Source of the DNA: Desulfobacteraceae bacterium
GTDB taxonomy: Bacteria; Desulfobacterota; Desulfobacteria; Desulfobacterales; Desulfosalsimonadaceae
Length of the DNA: 5,383 bases
NCBI GenBank assembly: GCA_007136525.1
Contig: SLGU01000215.1
Span: 1-5,383, forward strand
Direction: 5' to 3'
Shown here: positions 4,610 through 5,383 of the stretch, one piece after another
Position numbering within the stretch: position 1 is the first letter of the stretch
Layout of the letters: each line of letters opens with the position of its first letter
Notes under the pieces: model-generated
Told to the model about the DNA's origin: nothing
Database searches by the model: none
Seen by the model: only the letters and a program-made list of their open reading frames with translations
Program-made: the position numbers and the translations under genes

Positions 4610-5383
4610 ATGAGCGCTGGTATGAGCATTCGAAACATCCTCCTGTGGGTCGTATCGATTGTCCTGCCGATTCTGATCATGGTGATCCCGGTTACCGAAG
4701 CCTTTACACCGGAGATGAGGCGCTTTTTTGCCGTGACGCTTTTTGTGATATTCCTCTGGGCGTTCGAATTGATGCCGTTCGTTATCCCGGCGATTCTGCT
4801 TCCCGTTTTGTACGTGGTTTTGGGGATTGCCCAGCCCGCGGCTGCATTCGGCCCCTGGGGCCATTACATACCCTGGATGCTGCTGTCGGGCATGATACTT
4901 ACCTTTATTTTCGATGACGCGGGCCTGCTCCGGCGGATCAGCTACTGGGCCATTCTGAAGACCGGGGGGAGTTTCAACGGCCTTTTGTACGGCCTGATGA
5001 TCTCCGGGATCCTGATCGCCCTGATTCTTCCGGATATCGCGTCCCGGGCCGTGCTGTTCGTCGCCATCGCCTTCGGCATATGCAAAGCCCTGGATTTGCC
5101 GCCGCTTTCCAGGCGGGCATCGGCAGTGATGCTTGCCGGAGTGATGTCCGCACTGACCCCATCCTATATTTACTACACATCCGCCGCGCAGACGCTCATC
5201 GCGTGGGAGGCCGCAAGGGGGGTGGGATATTCCATATCCTGGATGCAGTACCTTCTTTACAATGGTCCGCCCACACTTATTTGGTGTTTTTTGACGATCC
5301 TGATCATCCAGTTGATGTTCGGCGGCGGGCAGCAGGATGGTCGGGCGGAGCGGCGGGTCGTCGATGACGCCGGCGAGGTGCAG
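4610..5383 (+). CDS. SLC13/DASS-type anion permease (3' part outside window)
   Basis: The frame is open from ATG 4610 to the window end: 258 residues, about half of a usual 450-600 residue permease. AAGGAGAG at 4598-4605 fixes the start. An in-frame ATG at 4493 would add 39 polar residues but has no ribosome binding site. Hydrophobic segments at about 9-28, 37-54, 56-74, 86-104, 122-141, 143-160, 172-190 and 216-237 mark an integral inner-membrane protein. The stretch LFVIFLWAFELMPFVIPAI (44-62) followed by LLPVLYVVLGI (63-73) and later AFGPW, LSGMIL and GLLRRISYW matches the N-terminal half of divalent-anion:sodium symporters (dicarboxylates, sulfate). The usual Ser-Asn-Thr signature is replaced by PDIAS near 141-145, so the substrate may be atypical. 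The promoter region carries a Crp/Fnr-type palindrome, suggesting control by the upstream regulator. Another ion-transporter-superfamily branch is possible. Confidence 0.75.
   Translation, partial: MSAGMSIRNILLWVVSIVLPILIMVIPVTEAFTPEMRRFFAVTLFVIFLWAFELMPFVIPAILLPVLYVVLGIAQPAAAFGPWGHYIPWMLLSGMILTFIFDDAGLLRRISYWAILKTGGSFNGLLYGLMISGILIALILPDIASRAVLFVAIAFGICKALDLPPLSRRASAVMLAGVMSALTPSYIYYTSAAQTLIAWEAARGVGYSISWMQYLLYNGPPTLIWCFLTILIIQLMFGGGQQDGRAERRVVDDAGEVQ

Overview
The window reads as a stretch of a Gram-negative, probably anaerobic chromosome, most likely Desulfobacterota (the former Deltaproteobacteria). This is an inference from three things: a GEMM-I-type riboswitch whose core resembles those of Geobacter and relatives, placed in front of a lipoprotein gene; a Crp/Fnr-family regulator next to an anion-type permease; and mixed, moderate base composition. 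No rRNA, tRNA, CRISPR array, transposase or other mobile-element gene was found.

Layout, left to right. Positions 3-131 hold the 3' end of an unrecognised gene. Then comes a ~110-bp block (156-264) that recurs in diverged form at 3189-3290. A good sigma70-type promoter (292-322) follows, and from about position 330 a cyclic-dinucleotide riboswitch of the GEMM-I type (331-426). The 3' strand of its aptamer is also the 5' arm of a strong intrinsic terminator (413-453). About 190 nt further on, a strong Shine-Dalgarno sequence starts a 709-residue lipoprotein gene (643-2772). Its product has seven propeller-type repeats, a paired-cysteine beta-rich region and a C-terminal EF-hand-like calcium loop.

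Positions 2773-3541 form a 769-bp gap without a convincing gene. It holds a probable terminator, the second copy of the repeat, a short tract resembling the riboswitch leader, and an inverted repeat. A Crp/Fnr-family regulator (3542-4297, probable TTG start) follows. The next 312-bp gap holds a perfect 6-4-6 palindrome of Crp/Fnr type (4380-4395) just upstream of a -10-like element. It leads to a membrane permease of the SLC13/DASS type (4610 to the window end, incomplete).

Two regulatory modules can be proposed. In the first, a cyclic dinucleotide binds the nascent leader and lets transcription read through into a surface lipoprotein; the overlap of aptamer and terminator predicts an ON switch. 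In the second, the Crp/Fnr protein binds the 4380-4395 palindrome and controls the downstream permease. The riboswitch-lipoprotein module is bracketed by the two diverged direct repeats and is the most interesting part of the window.
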